Below are positions 7,895 to 15,928 of a DNA stretch of 40,546 bases, piece by piece. The notes beneath the pieces are model-generated. The model did no database searches. It saw nothing but the letters and a program-made list of their open reading frames with translations, and was not told the DNA's origin. Source of the DNA: Treponema sp. UBA6852 (GTDB taxonomy: Bacteria; Spirochaetota; Spirochaetia; Treponematales; Treponemataceae). The position numbers and the translations under genes were made by a program. Location of the stretch: assembly GCA_002449305.1 (NCBI GenBank), contig DKDI01000038.1, forward strand, positions 40,758 to 81,303. The letters run 5' to 3'. How positions within the stretch are numbered: position 1 is the stretch's first letter; each line of letters opens with the position of its first letter.

Positions 7895-7982
7895 GTAAAT
7901 ACGTTATTTTCCATTGGTAAATAGCTTATTTACCTTAGGCAAACAGTCTATTTACCCAGGGTAAATAGACTGTTTGCTTGTA
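7895..7982. repeat. Tandem array 3, 22-bp period, 4 units
   Basis: Units start at 7895, 7917, 7939 and 7961. Each has a 17-bp dyad of two 7-bp arms around 3 bp, best in the second unit (GTAAATA-GCT-TATTTAC), then 5 bp of linker. Variants (GCAAACA-GTC-TATTTAC, GTAAATA-GAC-TGTTTGC) show exchanged arms. A decayed fifth unit may occupy 7873-7894. It lies about 30 bp upstream of the tRNA-Gly promoter. Apart from this array, the palindromes at 7630-7747 and the tRNA promoter, 7608-8059 holds nothing I can name. Confidence 0.85.
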
Positions 7983-8014
7983 AAAAAATAATTGCAGAAT
8001 TTAACATTTTCCTG

Positions 8015-8043
8015 TTGACATTTTTTTTCATAAAATATAATAT
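8015..8043 (+). promoter_or_regulatory. Sigma-70-type promoter of tRNA-Gly
   Basis: A perfect -35 TTGACA lies at 8015-8020. The -10 is TATAAT at 8036-8041 (15-bp spacer) or TAATAT at 8038-8043 (17-bp spacer). The spacer begins with eight T. The tRNA starts 17 to 19 bases downstream. Confidence 0.75.
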
Positions 8044-8059
8044 ACTGAACATAAGCAAT

Positions 8060-8132
8060 GCGGCAGTCGTATAACGGCTTATTACCCCAGCCTTCCAAGC
8101 TGGAGACGAGGGTTCGACTCCCTTCTGCCGCT
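8060..8132 (+). tRNA. tRNA-Gly (anticodon TCC)
   Basis: A 73-base cloverleaf. The acceptor stem is GCGGCAG with CTGCCGC and discriminator T. The anticodon stem-loop is CCAGC-CTTCCAA-GCTGG, giving anticodon TCC. The T arm is GAGGG-TTCGACT-CCCTT with one G-T pair. The 3' CCA is not encoded. A strong terminator follows 4 bases later, so it is probably a single-gene transcript. Confidence 0.95.
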
Positions 8133-8136
8133 CTCG

Positions 8137-8167
8137 GACCTTAGGTTTTTCTAAGGTCTTTTTTTTT
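8137..8167 (+). terminator. Rho-independent terminator after tRNA-Gly
   Basis: GACCTTAG (8137-8144), loop GTTTTT, CTAAGGTC (8151-8158), then nine T to 8167. It separates the tRNA from the UDP-glucose dehydrogenase gene. Confidence 0.93.
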
Positions 8168-8201
8168 GCCTATAAAACCTTGCTTATATTTGGAGAAAAG
8201 A

Positions 8202-9386
8202 ATGAAAATAGCAGTAGCAGGAACAGGATATGTAGGACTTTCAAATGCAATTTTACTTTCGCAGCATAATGAAGTTTTTGCAACAGATATAATTCAGGCT
8301 AAAGTTGACTTAATAAACAGCAAAAAATCTCCAATAATAGACAAGGAAATTGAAGACTATCTTGCAAACAAAAAGCTCAACCTTACAGCCACAACAGATG
8401 CAAGAGTTGCCTACAAAGACGCTGATTTTATAATTATTTCAACTCCTACAAACTACGACCCAGAAAAAAACTACTTTGACACTTCTTCTGTTGAAGCAGT
8501 TCTAAAACTTGTAAAAGAAATAAATCCAGAAGCAACAGTTGTAATAAAATCCACAATTCCAGTCGGCTACACTGAAAAAATCCGCATGAAAATGGGAATT
8601 AAAAATCTTCTGTTTTCCCCGGAATTTCTTCGTGAAGGGCACGCGCTTTATGACAATCTTTATCCATCAAGAATCGTTGTAAGTTTTCCAAAAGAGCAAC
8701 CTGAATTAAAGAAAAAAGCCGAGCAATTCGCTTCATTACTTAAAGAAGGCGCAATCAAAGAAGACATCAAGACTCTTTACCCGAACTGCACAGAAGCAGA
8801 GGCAATCAAGCTTTTCGCAAACACATATCTTGCCTTGAGAGTTGCATATTTCAACGAACTGGACACCTATGCGGAAGTGCGCGGCTTAAACACAAAGTCT
8901 ATTATAGAAGGAATCTGTTTAGATCCTAGAATCGGAGACTTCTACAACAATCCTTCGTTTGGCTACGGCGGCTACTGTCTTCCAAAGGACACAAAGCAGC
9001 TTCTTGCAAACTACAAGGACGTTCCGCAGAATTTGATTCATGCAATTGTAGATTCAAATTCAACACGCAAAGACTTTATCGCAGAACAGATTATCGCAAA
9101 AAAGCCAAAAGTTGTGGGAGTTTACCGCCTTACAATGAAAGCGAACAGCGATAATTTCCGCCAAAGCTCAATTCAGGGAATTATGAAACGCATAAAGGCA
9201 AAAGGAATTCCTGTGGTTGTTTACGAGCCTTCATATAAAGAAGATGAATTCTTCGGTTCAAAAGTAGCCAAAGACCTTTTGGAATTTAAGAAAACCTGCG
9301 ATGTAATTATTTCAAACAGAATGTCTCCTGAACTTGCAGACGTAAAAGAAAAAGTCTACACAAGGGATTTATATTCACGCGACTAA
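8202..9386 (+). CDS. ugd: UDP-glucose 6-dehydrogenase
   Basis: Predicted 394-residue cytoplasmic NAD-dependent dehydrogenase of the UDP-glucose/GDP-mannose family. It would oxidise UDP-glucose to UDP-glucuronate for polysaccharide or glycoconjugate synthesis. The N-terminal Rossmann motif is GTGYVGLSNA. ISTPTNYD follows, then STIPVGYTEK, SPEFLREG and the catalytic FGYGGYCLPKDTKQ with Cys259. Length matches the short bacterial class. An in-frame ATG at 8166 lies in the terminator T-run, so ATG 8202 after GGAGAAAAG is chosen. A glycosyltransferase gene starts 10 bases downstream. Other family members act on different nucleotide sugars, so the exact substrate is inferred. Confidence 0.9.
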   Translation: MKIAVAGTGYVGLSNAILLSQHNEVFATDIIQAKVDLINSKKSPIIDKEIEDYLANKKLNLTATTDARVAYKDADFIIISTPTNYDPEKNYFDTSSVEAVLKLVKEINPEATVVIKSTIPVGYTEKIRMKMGIKNLLFSPEFLREGHALYDNLYPSRIVVSFPKEQPELKKKAEQFASLLKEGAIKEDIKTLYPNCTEAEAIKLFANTYLALRVAYFNELDTYAEVRGLNTKSIIEGICLDPRIGDFYNNPSFGYGGYCLPKDTKQLLANYKDVPQNLIHAIVDSNSTRKDFIAEQIIAKKPKVVGVYRLTMKANSDNFRQSSIQGIMKRIKAKGIPVVVYEPSYKEDEFFGSKVAKDLLEFKKTCDVIISNRMSPELADVKEKVYTRDLYSRD

Positions 9387-9395
9387 GGCTTAAAG

Positions 9396-10451
9396 ATGAT
9401 TTTAATAAATGGAAACTTTCTTTGCAGAAACCTCACAGGAATTGAAAGATTCGCCTGGGAAACTTGCAGGCAGCTGGACTTAATAGTTTCAAAAGAAGAC
9501 AATATTGCGCTTTATGCTCCTGCAAACGCAAAGTCAGTTCCAGAATACAAAAACATTAAAATCATCGTGTCAAAAAAAAGTATTAAGAGTTTTCCACTGT
9601 GGGACATGGGAACTTTTTCTTTAGCCTGTAAAAAATTAAAGGCAACCGGGCTTAACTTTTCAAACACTGCCCCGCTTGGAAAAAACTGCGGAATTTCTTT
9701 TATACACGATATTTACGCAAAGGATTTTCCTCAGGACTTTAAAACATTCAAGGACAAGCTAATAAGGCTTTACTGCCGCCTAAGCTACTGGAACATTGCA
9801 AAAAACGCAAAAAAAATCATAACGGTTTCTCAGTTCAGCAAGGAACGGATTCTAAAAGCATACAAAGTTTCGCCACAAAAAATAGAAATTGTTCCAAACG
9901 GCTGGGATCATTTTAAGTCAATAGAAGCGGACAATTCAATATTTGAAAAGTTTCCCAAGCTTGAAAAAGGCGGATTTTATTTTACACTCGGAAGCCTTTC
10001 GAAGCGAAAGAATTTAAAATGGATTGCATCTTACGCAAAAAAAAATCCGCAGGAAAAATTTGCAGTTTCCGGAAAGGCAATATCCGGACTTGTTCCAAAA
10101 GAACTTGAAGACTTGCAGAGCCTTCCAAATGTAACGCTTTTAGGCTATGTAACAGACGGACAAGTAAAATCGCTTATGGAAAACTGCAAGGCGTTTGTTT
10201 TTCCCTCTTATTACGAAGGATTTGGAATTCCGCCGCTTGAAGCTCTTTCATGCAAAGCAAAAATAATAGTTTCAAAGTCAGCAAGCCTTCCTGAAATATA
10301 CGGAAATTCCGCCCATTATATTGAATGGAACAACACAGACTGCAACTTAAACGAGCTTCTAAAGAAAAAGACTGAATCCCCAAAACCAATCCTTGAAAAG
10401 TACACCTACAAAAATTCCGCGGAAATTCTAAAAAAAATCATAAAAAATTAA
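9396..10451 (+). CDS. Glycosyltransferase, GT4/GT1-like
   Basis: Predicted 351-residue GT-B fold glycosyltransferase. The C-terminal half carries FTLGSLSKRKN, then VTLLGYVTDGQVKSL and the donor-binding segment FVFPSYYEGFGIPPLEAL (E-x7-E type), as in retaining GT4 enzymes. The N-terminal half has GIERFAWE and ISFIHDIYAKDFP. No membrane segment is seen. It shares an operon with ugd (9 intervening bases), which suggests use of a uronate-containing nucleotide sugar or work in the same glycan pathway. Its place directly before flaB allows the speculation that it glycosylates flagellin, but nothing in the sequence proves that. Confidence 0.85.
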   Translation: MILINGNFLCRNLTGIERFAWETCRQLDLIVSKEDNIALYAPANAKSVPEYKNIKIIVSKKSIKSFPLWDMGTFSLACKKLKATGLNFSNTAPLGKNCGISFIHDIYAKDFPQDFKTFKDKLIRLYCRLSYWNIAKNAKKIITVSQFSKERILKAYKVSPQKIEIVPNGWDHFKSIEADNSIFEKFPKLEKGGFYFTLGSLSKRKNLKWIASYAKKNPQEKFAVSGKAISGLVPKELEDLQSLPNVTLLGYVTDGQVKSLMENCKAFVFPSYYEGFGIPPLEALSCKAKIIVSKSASLPEIYGNSAHYIEWNNTDCNLNELLKKKTESPKPILEKYTYKNSAEILKKIIKN

Positions 10452-10461
10452 AAAAAAACGC

Positions 10462-10489
10462 TAAAGTTAAGCCTCCATTGTGCCGATGA
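10462..10489 (+). promoter_or_regulatory. Sigma-28 (FliA)-type promoter of flaB
   Basis: TAAAGTTA at 10462-10469 and GCCGATGA at 10482-10489 match the flagellin promoter consensus TAAAGTTT and GCCGATAA, with 12 bp between the boxes. Transcription would start near 10496, giving a leader of about 150 bases before flaB. Confidence 0.8.
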
Positions 10490-10505
10490 TTATATTGAAA
10501 AACCA

Positions 10506-10621
10506 TGGCTGTTCAACTTCGTAGAAGACATCAGCCAGGCTATTCAATGTAAAAGATTGCAGATGTAGCCTTGTAATACAGATGTAGTCTTTTACAGTTT
10601 TAGACCGAAAGGATTTGGTCT
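10506..10621 (+). promoter_or_regulatory. Structured flaB leader with candidate CsrA-binding hairpin
   Basis: Three stem-loops can be drawn. The first is TGGCTG (10506) with CAGCCA (10532), with an inner CTTC-GTA-GAAG. The second is TGTAAAAGA (10548) with TCTTTTACA (10588). The third is AGACC (10602) with GGTCT (10617), whose 10-nt loop contains AGGA. The third lies just before the Shine-Dalgarno GGAGGA (10634), itself a second GGA site. Paired GGA motifs, one in a hairpin loop, are the usual CsrA target. csrA and fliW are in this window. Confidence 0.6.
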
Positions 10622-10644
10622 TTATAATTCCATGGAGGAAAAAT

Positions 10645-11505
10645 ATGGTCATCAACCACAACATGTCCGCAATGTTTTCAAATCGTTCTTTAGGAGTAAC
10701 TCAGGGTTCACTCACAAAGGACATGGAAAAACTTTCTTCTGGCCAGAAAATCAACCGCGCTGGAGACGACGCTTCAGGACTCGCAGTTTCTGAAAAAATG
10801 AGATCTCAGATCCGCGGATTGAACCAGGCTTCAAGAAACGCAGCAAACGGAATCAGCTTCATTCAGACAACTGAAGGATATTTGCAGGAAACTACAGACA
10901 TCATTCAGCGCATCCGCGAACTTGCAGTTCAGGCTTCAAACGGAATTTATTCAGATGAAGACAGAATGCAGATTCAGGTTGAAGTAAGCCAGCTCGTAGC
11001 AGAAGTAGACCGCATCGCTTCTCAGGCTCAGTTCAACGGTATGAACATGCTCACAGGAAGATTTGCACAGGCTACTGGAGAAAACACTCCTACAGCTTCT
11101 ATGTGGCTTCACATCGGCGCAAACATGGACCAGCGTATGTCTGTTTTCATTGGAACTATGACAGCTGCAGCTCTTGGAATGAGAGAAATTGGAACTGAAG
11201 AAGTTATGACAATTGCGGCTCCAAGTGATGCCAACCGCGCAATCGGAACTCTTGATGAAGCTCTTAAAATCATCAACAAGCAGCGCGCTGATCTGGGTGC
11301 TTACCAGAACCGCCTTGACTATGCTGTAAAGGGACTTGATATTGCCGCTGAAAACACACAGGCATCTGAATCAAGAATCCGCGATACAGATATGGCTTCT
11401 GCAATGGTAGAATTCACCAAGAACCAGGTATTGTCACAGTCTGGAATTGCAATGCTCGCTCAGGCAAACAGCCAGTCACAAAGCGTCTTGTCTTTGCTCC
11501 AATAG
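10645..11505 (+). CDS. flaB: Flagellin FlaB (first copy)
   Basis: Predicted 286-residue flagellin forming the core of the periplasmic flagellar filament. The N-terminal D0/D1 region has INHNMSAMFSNR, INRAGDDASGLAVSEKMR and the long helical segment with FIQTTEGYLQET. The C-terminal D1/D0 region has TDMASAMVEFTKNQVL and ends AQANSQSQSVLSLLQ. The variable domains are very small, as in spirochaete FlaB. There is no signal peptide; export is by the flagellar type III system. ATG 10645 is preceded by GGAGGA at 10634; an in-frame upstream ATG at 10615 lies inside the leader hairpin. A second flaB lies 347 bases downstream. Confidence 0.96.
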   Translation: MVINHNMSAMFSNRSLGVTQGSLTKDMEKLSSGQKINRAGDDASGLAVSEKMRSQIRGLNQASRNAANGISFIQTTEGYLQETTDIIQRIRELAVQASNGIYSDEDRMQIQVEVSQLVAEVDRIASQAQFNGMNMLTGRFAQATGENTPTASMWLHIGANMDQRMSVFIGTMTAAALGMREIGTEEVMTIAAPSDANRAIGTLDEALKIINKQRADLGAYQNRLDYAVKGLDIAAENTQASESRIRDTDMASAMVEFTKNQVLSQSGIAMLAQANSQSQSVLSLLQ

Positions 11506-11852
11506 TGTGATATACTGAATACAAAGAGCATGGAATTTTCTATGCTCTTTGCCGTTTGCAGGTTTGATTTACACTTTAACTTTGCTTTCCATCTAAATCT
11601 TTCCCGCAAAACAGCTGTGCTTTTAGACACGGCTTTGCTTCGTTTTAGAAGCTGATCTTTGAAAGTTCTGTTTTCCATGATTGTCTGTAACAGCATAGAC
11701 AGTTGCTTAAATTTTTTACAAGGGAAATAAAAGCAACGGTTCCTGCTGTACAAGGTCTAAAACTTCTGCCGGGGGCGCAAAAACCAGCAGAAAGCCTTTA
11801 CAGACGGGCATTTTGCATGATGCATTATGTACGATTCATGGAGGACATTATT
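11506..11852 (+). other. Long inter-flagellin region with several hairpins
   Basis: No gene is visible. Hairpins are AAAGAGCAT (11523) with ATGCTCTTT (11542), an AGCTGTG/CACGGCT pair near 11610-11631, and TGTCT/AGACA near 11683-11702. TTCTGC near 11764 can pair with GCAGAA near 11789. None has a U-run typical of a terminator. I could not find a convincing sigma-28 promoter for the second flaB, so it may depend on read-through or on RNA processing here. Confidence 0.45.
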
Positions 11853-12707
11853 ATGGTCATTAATCACAACATGAGCTCAATGTTTGCAAACCGCACATTG
11901 GGAGTTTCTAATTCCCAGTTGATGGGCAACATTGAAAAACTTAGCTCAGGCGAAAAAATCAACCGCGCTGGAGACGACGCTTCAGGACTTGCAGTATCTG
12001 AAAAGATGCGCAGCCAGATCCGCGGACTCAACCAGGCTAACAGAAACATTCAGAACGGAGTTTCTTTCATTCAGGCAACAGAAGGATACTTGCAGGAAAC
12101 TACAGATATTCTTCAGAGAATCCGTGAGCTTTCAGTTCAGTCTGCAAACGGAATCTACAGCGATGAAGACCGCATGCAGATTCAGGTTGAAGTTTCTCAG
12201 CTTGTAGCAGAAGTAGATCGCATTGCTTCACAGGCTCAGTTCAACGGAATGAACCTTCTTACAGGACGTTTTGCAGAGAATTCTGTAACAAACAATGTAA
12301 TGACATTCCAGGTTGGTGCTAACATGGATCAGAGAGTAACAGCTTTCATTGGAACAATGACAGCACAGGCTCTTGGTCTTAAGGGAACTCAGGGTACTGA
12401 CGAACAGATAAGCATTTCTACTCCAGATACAGCTAACATGGCTATTGGAGCAATTGATGCAGCTCTTAAATCAGTTTCACGCCAGAGAGCAGACCTTGGC
12501 GCATACCAGAACCGCTTTGAAATGGCTTCTAACGGTATCGCTGTTGCAGCAGAAAATATGCAGGGCGCAGAATCAGGAATCCGCGACACTGACATGGCTG
12601 CTGAAATGGTTGAATACACAAAGAATTCCATTCTTGCTCAGTCAGGAACAGCAATGCTTGCTCAGGCAAACAGCCAGTCTCAGAACGTATTGGCTTTGCT
12701 TCAGTAG
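11853..12707 (+). CDS. flaB: Flagellin FlaB (second copy)
   Basis: Predicted 284-residue flagellin paralogue of the upstream flaB. The N-terminal helices (INHNMSSMFANR, INRAGDDASGLAVSEKMR) and the C-terminal AESGIRDTDMAAEMVEYTKN and AQANSQSQNVLALLQ are nearly the same; the middle differs (ENSVTNNVMTFQVGANMDQ against ATGENTPTASMWLHIGANMDQ). ATG 11853 follows TGGAGGA at 11839-11845. The frame can be extended upstream to 11703, but that extension is not flagellin-like. Treponemes typically carry two or three FlaB proteins in the same filament. The GGA-rich ribosome site matches that of the first copy, which would allow shared CsrA control. Confidence 0.96.
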   Translation: MVINHNMSSMFANRTLGVSNSQLMGNIEKLSSGEKINRAGDDASGLAVSEKMRSQIRGLNQANRNIQNGVSFIQATEGYLQETTDILQRIRELSVQSANGIYSDEDRMQIQVEVSQLVAEVDRIASQAQFNGMNLLTGRFAENSVTNNVMTFQVGANMDQRVTAFIGTMTAQALGLKGTQGTDEQISISTPDTANMAIGAIDAALKSVSRQRADLGAYQNRFEMASNGIAVAAENMQGAESGIRDTDMAAEMVEYTKNSILAQSGTAMLAQANSQSQNVLALLQ

Positions 12708-12787
12708 TATTAAAATAACGGCGCAAGCTGTAACCGTGTTTTCTGAATAAGAGAAATCTGGATGTCTTCTTTTAGACAGCAAACACG

Positions 12788-12837
12788 TAAGAGCGAGGAG
12801 GGGTGCGCCCCCTTCCCCTCTCTTCTTTTTTATTTTT
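12788..12837 (+). terminator. GC-rich terminator or attenuator between flaB and flaG
   Basis: GAGGAGGGG pairs with CCCC(TT)CCCCTC around TGCG, followed by TCTTCTTTTTTATTTTT. The flaG Shine-Dalgarno CAGGAGG begins immediately after the T-run. It probably ends most flaB transcripts and lets a minority reach flaG-fliD. Confidence 0.75.
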
Positions 12838-12852
12838 CAGGAGGAAATGTCC

Positions 12853-13230
12853 ATGAATACAATCAGTATGAGTGGTCAGACAATGGCAATGGATGGCCAG
12901 CAAGTCTACAACGCTTTCTCTCCGCAAAAAGGAGAAGCAAAGGTTTCTGTAAAAGGAACTTTGCCAAACTCAGCTTCGGAAGTGCTTCAAAATTTTGAGG
13001 CGAACCAGGCGGATTTGGAAGCATCTGTACAGGAACTTCAGCGGCTTTCAGACATTGTTACAGGCCACAAACTGCATTTCAATGTAAATGACGAGCTTAA
13101 CAGAGTTGTTGTAACAGTTGTAGACGCATCAACAAACGAAATTATCCGGGAAATACCGTCAAAAGATATACAGAGAATTCAGGCAAGAATGAAACATGCC
13201 ATCGGTGTACTTTTTGATGAAATGATTTAA
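12853..13230 (+). CDS. flaG: FlaG family flagellar protein
   Basis: Predicted 125-residue FlaG-type protein, a small filament-associated factor thought to influence filament length in other bacteria. The C-terminal half has the family pattern LHFNVNDELNRVVVTVVDASTNEIIREIPSKDIQRIQ. The start could be 12847, but ATG 12853 lies 8 bases after CAGGAGG and is preferred. Its stop overlaps the fliD start (TAATG), so translation is probably coupled. Its position between flagellin and fliD matches the usual flaG location. Confidence 0.9.
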   Translation: MNTISMSGQTMAMDGQQVYNAFSPQKGEAKVSVKGTLPNSASEVLQNFEANQADLEASVQELQRLSDIVTGHKLHFNVNDELNRVVVTVVDASTNEIIREIPSKDIQRIQARMKHAIGVLFDEMI

Positions 13231-15314
13231 TGGCAGACGGACTGAACATACCAGGCGTAAGCGACAAATACAAAACAAACGATCTCGTTGAATCCTTAAT
13301 GGAAGTCGAACGGATTCCTTTAAAGCGTGAGGAGTCCAATCTTGAGACGTATAAAAAACAGCAAGATGCCTGGCGTGGAGTCAACCAGAAAATGTCTTCA
13401 CTGCGCGACAGTGTAAAAAGCCTCTACTCTTTTGAAAATCCATTCAGCAATAAGCTTTCATTTTCCTCGGAAGAATATGCGGTAACAGCAGATGCAGGGC
13501 GCGAAGCAGAGTTCGGATCATTTAAAATAGAAGTTCTACAGCCAGCCGCATCAGACAGATTTTTAAGCGAAGAAATAGACAGCGATATGCAAGTGGCTCC
13601 AGGAAAATACACTTATTCCGTTGGAGAAAAAAAAATCGACTTTAACTGGAAAGGCGGAAAACTCAACGACTTTGTTAATGCCTTGAACCGCCGCGGAAAC
13701 GACACAATAAAAGCAAGCTTGATTGGTGTAAGCGCAAATAAAAAATCACTTCTAATTGAAAGCCTAAAGACAGGGAAAGAAAACCGCCTTGTATTTGAAA
13801 ATCAGGCTCTTGACTTTGCAAAAAAAACTGGCATGGTTTCTTCTGCAAAATCGGAAACTATAACTTTAAAATATTCTTCGCTTTCTGCAAAAACACCGGA
13901 AACCAAAGATGAGATTCAGCAGGAAAAAATTCCTGAAATTTCAAAAAGCAAAGTAAAAGCAAACGGAAATGACATTACAATAGAGCCAAGAGGTGGATTT
14001 GAGCTTGAACTTCCGTCTTCAATAAGAAAAAGCAGTTCTGGAAAAATAGAATTCTCTTTCACTGAAAAAGAAGTTCAGGAAATAACAGAAGAAACAGTCC
14101 AGACTCCAAAAGAAAACCTTGAGCTTCCGCCTCCCTTGAGCGTTACTTATGAAGGAATCAGCGTATTTAACAACCCAAGCGACTCTACTCTTCCGCCTGC
14201 GCAAGAACAGCAGGAACAAAAATCCAAGCCAGTTGAAATTTCAAGCAGCCAAGTATTTTTTATAAAGGATTCGGACGGAAACGAGCAGCCTGTGGATTCA
14301 AAATATTTTTCAAAAGATTCAAGCGGAAAAACAAAAGTTTCTGTGAGCATTTCGGACTTTCCAAATGCACAGTCGCTTGTTGTAAGAAATTCAAACACAG
14401 GCAAAGAAATTTCAATGACTGCTCCGCTCTGCTTTGACGAAAAAAAATCTCTTGGATTTGAGCCCAAAAATGCAATCTCAACTGCGCAGGACGCAAAGCT
14501 AAAATACGAAGGAATCACCATAAGCCGCCCCACAAACGACATTGACGATATAGTTCCAAATGTTACCCTTCACGTCCATGAAAAAACGGAAAAGCCTGCG
14601 AACATAAAAATTGAGCCGGACACAGAATCCGCAAAGGACGCAATTATAACTTTTGTGGGCAAATACAATCAGGCGATTGCGGAAATGAATATTCTTTCTA
14701 TTAACAAGCCTGAAATTGTTTCCGAACTTGACTACCTTTCTTCTGATGAGCAAGACAAAGCCTACGAGCGGCTTGGAATGTTTCAGGGGGATTTTTCTCT
14801 TACAAACGGAAAATCATCTTTGCAGCAGATTGTTTCTTCAAATTATAGATTTTCCGATGACGCATCCGTTACAATGCTTTCGCAGATTGGAGTTTCTACA
14901 AATGCGAGCGGCGGCGCAAGAGGATACAGTCCTTCCCAGATGCGCGGCTACCTTGAAGTTGATGAAAAAAAACTTGACGAGTGCTTAAAGTCAAATTTAA
15001 ATCAAATAAAAAATATATTTGGCTACGATTCTGACGGAGACTTGATTATTGATGACGGAATCGGATACAAGATTGACAGGCAACTTACTTCTTGGGTTCA
15101 GTCAGGCGGAATAATTTCTTCAAAAACAAATTCACTTGAAACGCAGATAAAAAATTCAAATTCGAAAATCACGCGGCTTCAGACCCAGCTAGACAGAAAA
15201 GAGGCAGATTTAAAACGAAAATACGCAAACATGGAAGGCACGCTGAACAGCCTTGAAAGCCAGCAGTCAACAATGCAGAATTTTTCAAATCAAAATAACG
15301 GCAGAAACAGATAG
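13230..15314 (+). CDS. fliD: Flagellar filament cap FliD (HAP2)
   Basis: Predicted 694-residue filament cap protein, guiding flagellin assembly at the distal end. The N-terminal domain has SDKYKTNDLVESLMEVERIPLKREE and the coiled-coil segment LETYKKQQDAWRGVNQKMSSLRDSVKSL. The C-terminal domain has KYNQAIAEMN, LGMFQGDFSLTNGKSSLQQIV and a terminal coiled coil LQTQLDRKEADLKRKYANMEGTLNSLESQQSTMQ. A proline- and glutamate-rich central section (about residues 210-450) makes it longer than typical 450-500 residue FliD proteins. The start overlaps the flaG stop by one base. Confidence 0.94.
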   Translation: MADGLNIPGVSDKYKTNDLVESLMEVERIPLKREESNLETYKKQQDAWRGVNQKMSSLRDSVKSLYSFENPFSNKLSFSSEEYAVTADAGREAEFGSFKIEVLQPAASDRFLSEEIDSDMQVAPGKYTYSVGEKKIDFNWKGGKLNDFVNALNRRGNDTIKASLIGVSANKKSLLIESLKTGKENRLVFENQALDFAKKTGMVSSAKSETITLKYSSLSAKTPETKDEIQQEKIPEISKSKVKANGNDITIEPRGGFELELPSSIRKSSSGKIEFSFTEKEVQEITEETVQTPKENLELPPPLSVTYEGISVFNNPSDSTLPPAQEQQEQKSKPVEISSSQVFFIKDSDGNEQPVDSKYFSKDSSGKTKVSVSISDFPNAQSLVVRNSNTGKEISMTAPLCFDEKKSLGFEPKNAISTAQDAKLKYEGITISRPTNDIDDIVPNVTLHVHEKTEKPANIKIEPDTESAKDAIITFVGKYNQAIAEMNILSINKPEIVSELDYLSSDEQDKAYERLGMFQGDFSLTNGKSSLQQIVSSNYRFSDDASVTMLSQIGVSTNASGGARGYSPSQMRGYLEVDEKKLDECLKSNLNQIKNIFGYDSDGDLIIDDGIGYKIDRQLTSWVQSGGIISSKTNSLETQIKNSNSKITRLQTQLDRKEADLKRKYANMEGTLNSLESQQSTMQNFSNQNNGRNR

Positions 15315-15323
15315 GAGAAAATC

Positions 15324-15923
15324 ATGGAACTTTTTGTAAACGGTGAAAAAATAGACATTACACTTGAAGATGAAAAAACAGTTGGCGAAGTTTTAAAGTC
15401 ATTTGAAAAAGAAGCAGAAAAAAGCGATGCCACGACAATCGGCATTTTTCTAAACGGAAAAAAAGTTCTCGCAGATGATTTTGACGAGGCTTCAAAAACT
15501 CCGCTTGAAGAAAATACAAAAATCGAGCTTACCGTTTTAAGCAAGCAGGACGTAATAGATTCCCTTGAAAAATCAAAAGACAAATTTTCTTCGCTCGCGC
15601 AAAAGCTTCTAGAAGTTCCGGTCGCGCTTCAGGGCGGAAAAGATAAAGAGGCAAACACTGTAATAGCAGAACTTGCAGAAGCAATTGACGACTTTTGCCA
15701 TACAGCGGCTTTGAGCGCATTGTTCCCAGAAGTATATTCAAGCATTGTAATAGACGGAAAAAGCGTTACAGAATTTTTTGAAGAGTTTGCGCCGATTGCA
15801 GCAGACTTTGAGCAGTCGCTTGAAACAAAAGACAGTGTAACTTCAGGAGACTTGTGCGAATATGAAATTGCGCCGCGTCTTGAGCTTATTGCAAAGGCTA
15901 TAGAGGACGGCCTTAAAAAGTAA
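15324..15923 (+). CDS. Uncharacterised protein of the fliD cluster
   Basis: Predicted 199-residue acidic cytoplasmic protein I do not recognise by name. The first 70 residues (MELFVNGEKIDITLEDEKTV, later GIFLNGKKVLADDF and KIELTVL) have the strand-turn spacing of a ubiquitin-like or ThiS-like beta-grasp fold, without a terminal Gly-Gly. The rest is helical. It follows fliD by 9 bases with an AGGAGA ribosome site, and precedes a PilZ protein. The order suggests a flagellar accessory role, but no function can be assigned. Confidence 0.8.
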   Translation: MELFVNGEKIDITLEDEKTVGEVLKSFEKEAEKSDATTIGIFLNGKKVLADDFDEASKTPLEENTKIELTVLSKQDVIDSLEKSKDKFSSLAQKLLEVPVALQGGKDKEANTVIAELAEAIDDFCHTAALSALFPEVYSSIVIDGKSVTEFFEEFAPIAADFEQSLETKDSVTSGDLCEYEIAPRLELIAKAIEDGLKK

Positions 15924-15928
15924 AAATC

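Noticed and set aside
11523..11550. Rho-independent terminator after the first flaB
   Set aside because: The stem AAAGAGCAT/ATGCTCTTT is good, but no U-run follows (GCCGTTTG).
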